From: Chitinophagaceae bacterium T5-Br10_B2g13
GTDB lineage: Bacteria > Bacteroidota > Rhodothermia > Balneolales > Balneolaceae
DNA length: 61,819 nucleotides
Assembly (NCBI GenBank): GCA_001564065.1
Contig: LKNA01000010.1
Span: forward strand, 1 to 61,819
Direction of reading: 5' to 3'
The notes under the pieces were generated by a model. The model was given only the letters and a program-made list of their open reading frames with translations, was not told where the DNA came from and did no database searches. Every line of letters begins with the position of its first letter. The stretch's first letter is position 1. Positions 55,083 through 61,819 of the stretch are shown here, one piece after another. The translations under genes and the position numbers were made by a program.

Positions 55083-57818
55083 TTAATGTGCTTCAAGCCA
55101 GTTCTCTGCCAGCCCTGTTTCTACATCAAGTGGAACATCAAGTTGATACGCATTCTCCATCATCTTCTTAATGGTTTGCGGAACACTGTTCTTTTCATCA
55201 TCATGAATTTCGAAAATCAATTCGTCATGAACCTGGAGCAGCATTTTTGATTTCAGATTCTCATCAATCAGATAATTGTGGATTCGAATCATCGCCAGCT
55301 TGATAATATCGGCAGCCGTTCCCTGGATCGGCATGTTGATGGCCGTGCGTTCTGCAAAACCTCGAACATTCCAATTTTTGGAGTTGATATCCGGAATGTA
55401 ACGCCTCCTCCCCATCAGCGTAGACACATATCCATTCTCTTTGGCAAACTCCACGGTTTCATCGATGTAGGTTTTGATACCCGGAAAACGTTCAAAATAT
55501 TGATCGATCATATCCTTGCCTTCCGAGTTACTAATTCCGAGTCTTGAGGCCAGTCCATAAGCACTCACACCGTATGGAATACCAAAATTGACCTCCTTCG
55601 CTTTACGGCGCTGATTCGGAGTTACTTCATCCAGTGAATCCAGATTGAATATCTCTTTTGCGGTTCTGGCATGGATATCCTCTCCATTTTTAAAGGCTTC
55701 AGTCATATTTTCATCACCGGAAATAGAAGCGATCACCCTTAGTTCCACCTGAGAGTAGTCGGCTGCCAGAAGCTTAAATCCATCGGCCGGAACAAACGCC
55801 TTGCGGATTTCCCGTCCCCGCTTTGTACGAATAGGAATATTCTGAAGATTCGGGTTTGATGAGGAGAGTCTTCCGGTAGCCGCTATGGTTTGATTAAAAT
55901 CGGTATGAATACGACCTGTTTCAGGATTTACCAGCTTAGGCAGAGCATCCACATAGGTCGATTTCAATTTTGACAGGCTTCGATAGTCCAGAACCAGGGC
56001 AGGTACTTCATATTCATTTGCCAACTCGGAGAGTACAGATTCCGACGTGGAGTACTGACCGGTTTTTGTCTTTTTGCCGGCCGGAATATCCATCTTCTCA
56101 AACAGAACCTCGCCCAGTTGCTTCGGTGAGTTAAGATTGAACTCCTCATCCGTTTTTTCGAATATATCCTTCTCTATCTTCTCTATATCACTGTTCAGCT
56201 CTTTGGAAAACTCGTTCAGCATCTCTACATCAATTTTTATGCCTTTTTCCTCCATATCTCCCAACACTTCGATAAGCGGAAATTCGAGTTCATCGGCGAT
56301 GCTCAGAAGCTCATCCTCTTTTAACTCCTCTGCAAAAATCTCATAGAGTCGATAGGTGATATCGGCATCCTCGCAAGCGTAATTTGAGATCTCCTTATAG
56401 GGAATATCCGCCATCGATTTCTGCTTTTTCCCTTTCCCGATCAGTGATTCAATTGGAACCGGTTCGTAGTTGAGATACTTCTTCGCCAGCGAGTCCATCT
56501 TCAGGCGTTGATTCGCATCCAGGAGGTATGCCGCCACCATGGTGTCAAACACATCTCCTTTGATTTGGAAGCCCGCCCGCTTTAAAACCAGGTAATCAAA
56601 CTTGTAGTTGTGAGCGATTTTTTTACTTTCCGGATTCTCAAAAAGTGGCTTGAGAAGTTCCTTCACCTCCTCTTGTGGAAGTGCATCTTCAACATTGACA
56701 GGGATATACCACGCCACTTCCGGTTTGGCGCTCAGAGAGATTCCTACAAGATTTGCATAAATCGGATCGGGACTGTCGGTCTCGGTATCAAAGCAGATGG
56801 CGTCTGCATTCTCCAGCTGCTTAACAACAGCTATAATATCCTCAGCGCTTACAGCCAGATTGTAAGCTACAGCATCTTCATTCAGTGAACCGTTTTCATT
56901 TTCTTCTTCGTTTGAACCAAACAGGGTACCCTGTCCGCCGGGCTCCTCGCCCAGATATTTCCGGGTCAGTGTTCGGAACTCCATCCGTTTGAAAAAGAGT
57001 CCCAGCTCCTTCTTGTCGGGTCCATCCCACGCCAGATCTTCCCACGGCTGTACGTTTGGCACATCAATTTTAATGCTTACCATCTCCTTGGCGTGCATCG
57101 CCTGTTCAGCGTACTCTGTGAGCCCCTCTCGGTGACGCTTCGATTTCATATTCGGAGCTTCTTCAATCGCTTTTTCGAGCGAGCCATATTTTTTAATGAG
57201 CTTTGGAGCCCCCTTTTTTCCAATTCCTTTCACACCGGGAATGTTGTCGGATGTATCACCGATAATGGCCAGTACATCGATCACCTTTTCAGGTCCAACA
57301 CCAAAATAGTCCTCTACCCCATCCCGGTCGATCACGATAAACCCACCGTTTTTGTTATCCGGCTTGATCATGGTAATGTGATCATCAACCAGCTGCATGA
57401 AATCCTTATCCGGCGTAACCAGGTAGACGTCTACGTGTTCCGCCTGCGCATTGTAAGCAATGGTTCCGATAATGTCATCGGCCTCATAGCCATCCTGTTC
57501 AATATTATCGATCCCAAACTTGTCAATCATCTCCTTAATGAGCGGGATTCCCACTTTCAGCTCCTCAGGCTGTGGCGGTCGATTTGCCTTATACTCCTCA
57601 TCCAGTTCATGGCGAAAGGTTGGGGCATGTGTGTCCCATGCAACGGCAATATGAGTTGGCTCTTCCTCTTCCAGAAGCTTAGCCAGTGTATTGGCAAATC
57701 CCAGAATAGGTCCCGTTGCGATTCCTTCTGAATTTTTGAGTCTGCTGTTTATAAAAGCGAAATGTGCACGGTAGGCAAGCGCCATTCCGTCGAGTAGGTA
57801 TAATTTTTTTTTGGCCAT
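55083..57818 (-). CDS. polA: DNA polymerase I
   Basis: Removes RNA primers and fills gaps in replication and repair. A 5' nuclease domain (1 to about 290) is followed by a 3'-5' exonuclease domain and the polymerase. The exonuclease looks active: DTET, NYKFD and the YACEDAD motif are intact. Polymerase motifs are DYSQVELRV (A), RRKAKEVNFGIPYG (B) and VHDELIFE (C). Length 911 aa is standard. It is divergent from the uspA-like gene across 99 bases. Confidence 0.97.
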   Translation of the reverse strand: MAKKKLYLLDGMALAYRAHFAFINSRLKNSEGIATGPILGFANTLAKLLEEEEPTHIAVAWDTHAPTFRHELDEEYKANRPPQPEELKVGIPLIKEMIDKFGIDNIEQDGYEADDIIGTIAYNAQAEHVDVYLVTPDKDFMQLVDDHITMIKPDNKNGGFIVIDRDGVEDYFGVGPEKVIDVLAIIGDTSDNIPGVKGIGKKGAPKLIKKYGSLEKAIEEAPNMKSKRHREGLTEYAEQAMHAKEMVSIKIDVPNVQPWEDLAWDGPDKKELGLFFKRMEFRTLTRKYLGEEPGGQGTLFGSNEEENENGSLNEDAVAYNLAVSAEDIIAVVKQLENADAICFDTETDSPDPIYANLVGISLSAKPEVAWYIPVNVEDALPQEEVKELLKPLFENPESKKIAHNYKFDYLVLKRAGFQIKGDVFDTMVAAYLLDANQRLKMDSLAKKYLNYEPVPIESLIGKGKKQKSMADIPYKEISNYACEDADITYRLYEIFAEELKEDELLSIADELEFPLIEVLGDMEEKGIKIDVEMLNEFSKELNSDIEKIEKDIFEKTDEEFNLNSPKQLGEVLFEKMDIPAGKKTKTGQYSTSESVLSELANEYEVPALVLDYRSLSKLKSTYVDALPKLVNPETGRIHTDFNQTIAATGRLSSSNPNLQNIPIRTKRGREIRKAFVPADGFKLLAADYSQVELRVIASISGDENMTEAFKNGEDIHARTAKEIFNLDSLDEVTPNQRRKAKEVNFGIPYGVSAYGLASRLGISNSEGKDMIDQYFERFPGIKTYIDETVEFAKENGYVSTLMGRRRYIPDINSKNWNVRGFAERTAINMPIQGTAADIIKLAMIRIHNYLIDENLKSKMLLQVHDELIFEIHDDEKNSVPQTIKKMMENAYQLDVPLDVETGLAENWLEAH

Positions 57819-57917
57819 TTTTTAAGCTAACTAATTTGCTATTTTTACCTGAAGATATGATTTACGATGGATAACACAGAATATAGATTCTGATCATTCC
57901 ATCACACTTCCTGAGCT

Positions 57918-58748
57918 ATGTCTATGATCAAATCGATACTTGTGCCTACAGATTTTTCGAGTAAATCGGATACGGCCGTTCGCTATGCCTGTGAGATAGC
58001 ATCTTACACTGGCTCAAAAGTGATGTTCATGCATGTGATCGAACAGCCCTACGATTTTCCATCGCGGGTAGAAGAGGTGTTGGAATCCAAAAAAAAGGCC
58101 AGTGCCAGTAAATTATCCGAGCTTATAGACGGGCTCCATTCCGCTGACGAATTTCGGCATGTAAAGATGAAAGGGACGGTAGAGGTAGGTAGCCCCTCCA
58201 CGATGTTTATAAATGCGGCCAAAACCGGCGAGTTTGATATGATTGTTGTTGGCCTGGGCGGCGAGCATGATCTGAAAAAAGCCATTTACGGCAGCATCAC
58301 AAATAATATCCTCCTGGAAAGTCCCATCCCTGTTTTTGCCATGTCTAAGCAGGTAGACTACAGGCAGCCCGGGCATCTGGTATTTGCAACGGCTCTCAGA
58401 AATCAGGACATCAAGCCGATTAAGCAGATGAAGCAATTTGCGATTGAACTAGGCGTGAAATTGAGAATTGTTCACATTGTTGAGAAAAAAGAGATTCGGG
58501 AAGAGAAAGGGAAAAAGTTCCAAAAAAAGCTTCGAAAGGAGCTTAAAGATGATAATATCGAAGTTGAGTTTTATGAAGATAAATCATTTCTGGAAGGAAT
58601 CACCCGGCTGATAGGCGGCGACCAGCATACGATATTGGTTACCACACGCTACAAAAGAAGGTTTATTGAGTGGCTCATTACCCGGAGTAATGCGCGGGTA
58701 CTGGCCCAGATTTCCGCTGTTCCGCTGATCATGATTCCGAATGATTAG
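57918..58748 (+). CDS. Tandem universal stress protein
   Basis: A 276-aa cytoplasmic protein with two UspA-like domains. The first begins SILVPTDFSSKSDTAVRYAC and ends with a GSITNNILLESPIPVF stretch. The second (about residues 150-276) is more divergent and ends ARVLAQISAVPLIMI. The first domain has VVGLGGEH where nucleotide-binding Usp proteins have a G-x2-G-x9-G motif, so ATP binding is possible but not assured. Stress-related role inferred from family. Confidence 0.87.
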   Translation: MSMIKSILVPTDFSSKSDTAVRYACEIASYTGSKVMFMHVIEQPYDFPSRVEEVLESKKKASASKLSELIDGLHSADEFRHVKMKGTVEVGSPSTMFINAAKTGEFDMIVVGLGGEHDLKKAIYGSITNNILLESPIPVFAMSKQVDYRQPGHLVFATALRNQDIKPIKQMKQFAIELGVKLRIVHIVEKKEIREEKGKKFQKKLRKELKDDNIEVEFYEDKSFLEGITRLIGGDQHTILVTTRYKRRFIEWLITRSNARVLAQISAVPLIMIPND

Positions 58749-58767
58749 CAATCATGCATTTAAAATA

Positions 58768-58806
58768 AACCGCTGCCCATTCAAACAGCGGTTTTGTTAT
58801 TTTTTT
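58768..58806. terminator. Bidirectional terminator between uspA-like and DUF285 genes
   Basis: ACCGCTG (58769-58775) pairs with CAGCGGT (58786-58792) around a 10-base loop. Downstream on the plus strand is TTTGTTATTTTTTTG; A-rich sequence on the left serves the minus strand. It stands between convergent genes. Stem sequence CCGCTG/CAGCGG is shared with the terminator at 60851-60872. Confidence 0.87.
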
Positions 58807-58844
58807 GAATTTTAAATTCTAAAAAGATCTAATTATTCAGATAC

Positions 58845-60554
58845 CTACTGGTCCGGACAGGTTCCCCAAACCGGCAAATTCTCATATTCAAGTGCACTCT
58901 CATCAGAGAACCTGAATGGTCCACTCTGTGGTAACTGGTCTACGCACCATAACGACAGATCCTGATTGAAAGATTCGGCAAAGTAAAACATAGAGTCCAT
59001 ATGAATTACATTGCCTACGTACCAGCTGCCAATGCCTTGATTGAAGGACTCGGCTCCCCAGAACATAGAGTCCATACTAGTTACTGCCGACACGTCCCAG
59101 TCACCAATATTCCCATTAAAGGAATCAGCTCCCATGAACATTCGCCGCATACGGGTCACGCCCGACACATCCCAGCCACCTATATTCTGGTTGAATAACG
59201 TAGCACCATGAAACATACTTTCCATATCAGTAACAGATGATACATCCCACTCGCCTATATCCTGGTTGAACAGCTGAGCCTCCCGAAACATGGCGCTCAT
59301 TGTGACCACGTTACCCACATCCCAGTTGCTTATGTCCTGGTTGAAAGACTCGGAAGTAAAAAACATCGAGCGCATATCGGTTACGGCCGAAACATTCCAG
59401 CTGCCAATATCCTGATTGAAGGCTACAGCTTGACTAAATAGCCCGCGCATATCAGTCACGCTTGAAACGTCCCAGTTGCCAATGTCTTGGTTGAAGTTAT
59501 CGGTTAGTGCAAACATAGATCTCATACTGGCTACACTTGAAACGTCCCAGCTACCAATATCCTGATTGAAGGTCTCAGCTCTGCTAAACATGGAGCCCAT
59601 ATTGGTTACATTGCCCACGTCCCAGCTGCTGATATCCTGGTTGAAATCATAGGCAGATCCAAACATAAACTCCATATCGGTTACATTAGCCACATTCCAG
59701 CTGCCAATATCCTGATTAAATGCTCTGGCGTTCGCAAACATTCTGTTCATATTGGTTACGCTTGATACATCCCAGTGACTAATATCTCCATTGTAGTTGT
59801 ATTCACTATTAAACATCTCACTCATGTCCGTAATCCCGCTGGTACAAGTGCTTCTAGCGTTAGATCTAGTAATTTGATTTCGGTCTCGCTTGGTGTACCA
59901 AGTGCCATCAACCGTCCCGCTATCGCCGACCTCAGCTTCCGGGCACATAACGGTCACTCCATTTTCTGCCAGGAAAAATGATTCTTCGGTTTCTTGAAAT
60001 TCAAAAACCGCCGTCACCTCCTTTGCCTCATCTATTGTGATCTGAGAGGGGTTGTCCGTGCCACTCAGGTCGCCCTTCCACTCAACAAACGCCCATTCTT
60101 CGGCGGGACTGGCGGTCAACTCTACTACATCGCCATATTCATACTCGGTCGATTTGGCCTGGATCAGCTCTTCACTGACTTCTCCCTCTCCTTCTACATT
60201 CACCGTCAGGTCGTAACTTTTAATCTCATAATTGGCCGTCAGGGAGTAGTTGGCGTCAGCAGTAAACGTTAATGGATTCTGCGAACTCTCCTTGTCACCT
60301 GACCACCCGCTAAAAACATACCCATCTTCAGCATGAGCCTGTAGTTCAACCGTCTCTCCCTCTTCGTAGGTTTCATTAACTGATGGTGTAATGGTACCGG
60401 CACCGGATGGTGTAATATCCACATTCACATTGAATGTTTGGGGATCTTGTTCCTGATCTCCGTTTTCTGAACCGGTTGGACCGGAGTCCCCGCAGGAAAC
60501 TGAAATTAGCAAAATTGTTGGCAGTAGGATGGATGCTATTAACGCTCTTCTCAT
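58845..60554 (-). CDS. BspA-like (DUF285) repeat lipoprotein with InlB-type repeats
   Basis: Predicted surface lipoprotein of 569 aa. ATG at 60554 gives a lipoprotein signal with acylated C21 (LISVSC); an earlier ATG at 60605 was rejected because it buries the signal. Two divergent InlB B-repeat-like domains (about residues 35-185; motif [10 protein letters not shown]) are followed by a short Cys-containing linker and 12 tandem 25-aa repeats of the type VTDMxSMFxxAxxFNQDIGxWDVSS. A C-terminal cap holds two cysteines (WCV, GTCP). Roles in adhesion are known for BspA relatives; here that is inference. Confidence 0.88.
   Translation of the reverse strand: MRRALIASILLPTILLISVSCGDSGPTGSENGDQEQDPQTFNVNVDITPSGAGTITPSVNETYEEGETVELQAHAEDGYVFSGWSGDKESSQNPLTFTADANYSLTANYEIKSYDLTVNVEGEGEVSEELIQAKSTEYEYGDVVELTASPAEEWAFVEWKGDLSGTDNPSQITIDEAKEVTAVFEFQETEESFFLAENGVTVMCPEAEVGDSGTVDGTWYTKRDRNQITRSNARSTCTSGITDMSEMFNSEYNYNGDISHWDVSSVTNMNRMFANARAFNQDIGSWNVANVTDMEFMFGSAYDFNQDISSWDVGNVTNMGSMFSRAETFNQDIGSWDVSSVASMRSMFALTDNFNQDIGNWDVSSVTDMRGLFSQAVAFNQDIGSWNVSAVTDMRSMFFTSESFNQDISNWDVGNVVTMSAMFREAQLFNQDIGEWDVSSVTDMESMFHGATLFNQNIGGWDVSGVTRMRRMFMGADSFNGNIGDWDVSAVTSMDSMFWGAESFNQGIGSWYVGNVIHMDSMFYFAESFNQDLSLWCVDQLPQSGPFRFSDESALEYENLPVWGTCPDQ
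58960..59860 (-). repeat. 75-bp coding tandem repeats
   Basis: Twelve consecutive 75-base units encode the 25-aa DUF285 repeats. The DNA units are recognisably similar but not identical, with the conserved portion centred on the codons for FNQDIG and WDVSS. Divergence shows that they are old or under diversifying pressure. They are likely to cause recombination or assembly trouble. Confidence 0.85.
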
Positions 60555-60923
60555 GATTGATTTTTTTAGATTTGATATACACACTAAGTAATAGGTTAAG
60601 CGCAAAGCGTTTGAGGAACTGTCATTTAATTCTGAGTAATTACTAAAGCATCATAGATTATGATTAAATGAAGAGCACTAACAAAATCTTAAATAATCCG
60701 TGAGATCATTTATAATGTCAGAATTTTGATTACAGGCAAATCAGATATCAATCACTTTATTTCTTGTGCCTGATGTGGTATCAGGAAGCACAGACAGCGA
60801 TTTTTCGAAGTGATTTATAAAAGTAATTTTCATATTAGCTTAATAAAAAACCGCTGCCCTTTCGAACAGCGGTCTCTTTTCTTTCCTGATATTTATATTC
60901 TGAAGACCCTGCAAGTTTGCTCG
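60555..60923. other. Intergenic region between the two DUF285 genes
   Basis: Holds the hairpin terminator at 60848-60880 and, in the remainder, AT-rich sequence with the presumed promoter of the downstream DUF285 gene. No small gene or RNA gene was recognised. Confidence 0.6.
60848..60880 (-). terminator. Terminator of the second DUF285 gene
   Basis: CCGCTG (60851-60856) pairs with CAGCGG (60867-60872) around a 10-base loop. Read on the minus strand it is followed by TTTTTTATTAAG. It lies about 50 bases after the stop at 60924. Confidence 0.88.
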
Positions 60924-61819
60924 TTAGTCCGCCGGACAGGTTCCCCAGATGGGTTTGTAACTCTCCTGCAGTGCTGAACCGGAGGCGAAATCACTTGGTT
61001 CAGAGTCTATATTTTCTACACACCATGCCCGAAGATCTTGGTTAAAGGATGATGCCTCATGAAATAAAAACCTCATATCCGTCACACTGCTTACGTCCCA
61101 GTCGCCAATGTCCTGGTCAAAGGATTCTGCAAGGTAAAACATAGAGTGCATGTCTGTAACACTGCTTACATCCCAGGATCCGATATCCTGATTAAAGATG
61201 GGCATTTCACCGAACATCGACTCCATGGAGGTTACACTGCTCACGTCCCAATTGCCGACATCTTGATTAAAAGTTTCAGCCCCATAAAACATGAACTTCA
61301 TCTGATTCACATTTTCAACATTCCAGCCTCCAATTTCCCCGTTGAATGAATTAGCATACATGAACATCTCATTCATATCCGACACACTGCTTACATCCCA
61401 GCTGCCGATATCCTGGTTGAAAGAGATTGCTCCCCTAAACATCATATCCATGTATACTGCATTACTCACATCCCAGTTGCCAATATTTTGATCGAATTCA
61501 GTTGCATTTTTAAACATTCGACTCATACCTATCACACTGCTGACATCCCAGTCACTGATTTCCTGATTAAACGATTCTGCACCTCTGAACATACTTGCCA
61601 TACTTTCAACATTTTGTACATCCCACTTTCCGATGTTCTGATCAAAAGAGTTAGCTCCCATGAACATCCATCTCATTTGCGTTACACTGCTTACATCCCA
61701 ATGACTAATATTTTCGTTAAAATCTGATTCTCCTCTGAACATATCATTCATATTAGTAATGCCACTCGTGCAGGTTGTCGAAGCATTTTCCGGTGTAACC
61801 ATATTGCTGGTTCGCTTAG
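60924..61819 (-). CDS. BspA-like (DUF285) repeat protein, 5' part missing at window edge
   Basis: Paralogue of the preceding gene. The frame stays open to the edge: residues KRTSN precede the internal ATG at 61802 and align with KRDRN in the paralogue, so the real start lies outside. Ten 25-aa DUF285 repeats are visible, beginning at ITNMNDMF. They are followed by the same C-terminal cap with WCV and WGTCP. The repeats differ from those of the neighbour, so the pair arose by an old duplication or by separate expansion. Confidence 0.87.
   Translation of the reverse strand, partial: KRTSNMVTPENASTTCTSGITNMNDMFRGESDFNENISHWDVSSVTQMRWMFMGANSFDQNIGKWDVQNVESMASMFRGAESFNQEISDWDVSSVIGMSRMFKNATEFDQNIGNWDVSNAVYMDMMFRGAISFNQDIGSWDVSSVSDMNEMFMYANSFNGEIGGWNVENVNQMKFMFYGAETFNQDVGNWDVSSVTSMESMFGEMPIFNQDIGSWDVSSVTDMHSMFYLAESFDQDIGDWDVSSVTDMRFLFHEASSFNQDLRAWCVENIDSEPSDFASGSALQESYKPIWGTCPAD

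Noticed and set aside
57093..57731. 212-aa open frame on the plus strand opposite polA
   Set aside because: Antisense to the 5' nuclease domain of DNA polymerase I; no family resemblance.
58960..61780. Regular 75-base repeats considered as a CRISPR array
   Set aside because: The period is a whole number of codons, the units diverge throughout without constant repeat and unique spacer parts, and they encode clear DUF285 repeats. No cas gene is present.
1..61819. Mobile elements, defence genes, tRNA or rRNA genes
   Set aside because: I looked through all intergenic regions and unassigned proteins and found no integrase, transposase, toxin-antitoxin pair, restriction enzyme or cloverleaf sequence that I could support.

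Overview
The window reads as chromosomal DNA of a Bacteroidota-like bacterium, most probably of the Balneolaeota/Rhodothermota branch. This is inferred from gene content and was not tested by search. Supporting features are: moderate GC and weak Shine-Dalgarno signals; a DUF2723 GT-C membrane protein; a fused alpha-beta E1 dehydrogenase; a YbeY with Asp as its third metal ligand; a PdaD-SpeD-SpeE polyamine set; BspA-like (DUF285) surface lipoproteins; and many Sec-dependent outer-membrane barrels. I see no rRNA, tRNA, CRISPR array, integrase, transposase or phage gene. The window looks like core genome with scattered intergenic repeats.

Layout. 1-0.5 kb: intergenic repeats. 0.5-6 kb: metG, a GlgX-like debranching enzyme and an NSS sodium symporter. 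6-12.2 kb: efp-accB-accC-gcvH-guaA, then a TPR plus periplasmic-binding-fold protein resembling LpoA. 12.2-19.4 kb (minus strand): mltG; a tight run of DUF4097 protein, 7TM-PP2C phosphatase and POTRA-less surface-antigen barrel; and an overlapping run of DUF2752, TM2 and HD proteins. 19.4-27.6 kb: TonB receptor, small conserved proteins, cold-shock protein, PagL-like lipid A deacylase, a frameshift-split DUF3095 cyclase-like gene, lipoprotein MsrB, a bPH_2 protein and a second NSS symporter. 28-34.6 kb: DUF2723 protein, an unrecognised 155-aa protein, ybeY, a reduced type IA topoisomerase-like protein and DUF445. 35-37 kb (minus): speD-pdaD-speE. 37-39 kb: fused E1. 39.4-43.5 kb (minus): ECF sigma factor, prenyl diphosphate synthase, bamD, nadD and an LD-carboxypeptidase. 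43.7-55 kb: glycerate kinase, uvrD/pcrA helicase, two outer-membrane proteins, lon, rsgA and a lipoprotein with two EF-hand-like loops. 55-58.7 kb: polA (minus) and a tandem UspA protein. 58.8 kb to the end: two paralogous BspA-like repeat proteins, the second cut by the window edge.

How the genes fit together. Most of the region is housekeeping: translation (metG, efp, rsgA, ybeY), fatty-acid precursor supply (accBC), one-carbon and purine metabolism (gcvH, guaA), NAD (nadD), envelope building (bamD, mltG, LD-carboxypeptidase, PagL-like), DNA maintenance (polA, uvrD, topoisomerase-like protein) and protein quality control (lon, msrB, uspA). The polyamine cluster implies arginine decarboxylation by a pyruvoyl enzyme together with an aminopropyl transfer step.

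The least ordinary items are the reduced topoisomerase with an altered metal site (32101-33465), the DUF3095 gene split by a single missing G (23662-24842), the DUF4097/PP2C/barrel operon (13588-18097), the polyamine cluster without agmatinase (34978-36979), the EF-hand-like lipoprotein (54378-55016), the tandem DUF285 genes at the end, and several unexplained intergenic palindromes. I did not find a clearly novel multigene defence or mobile system.
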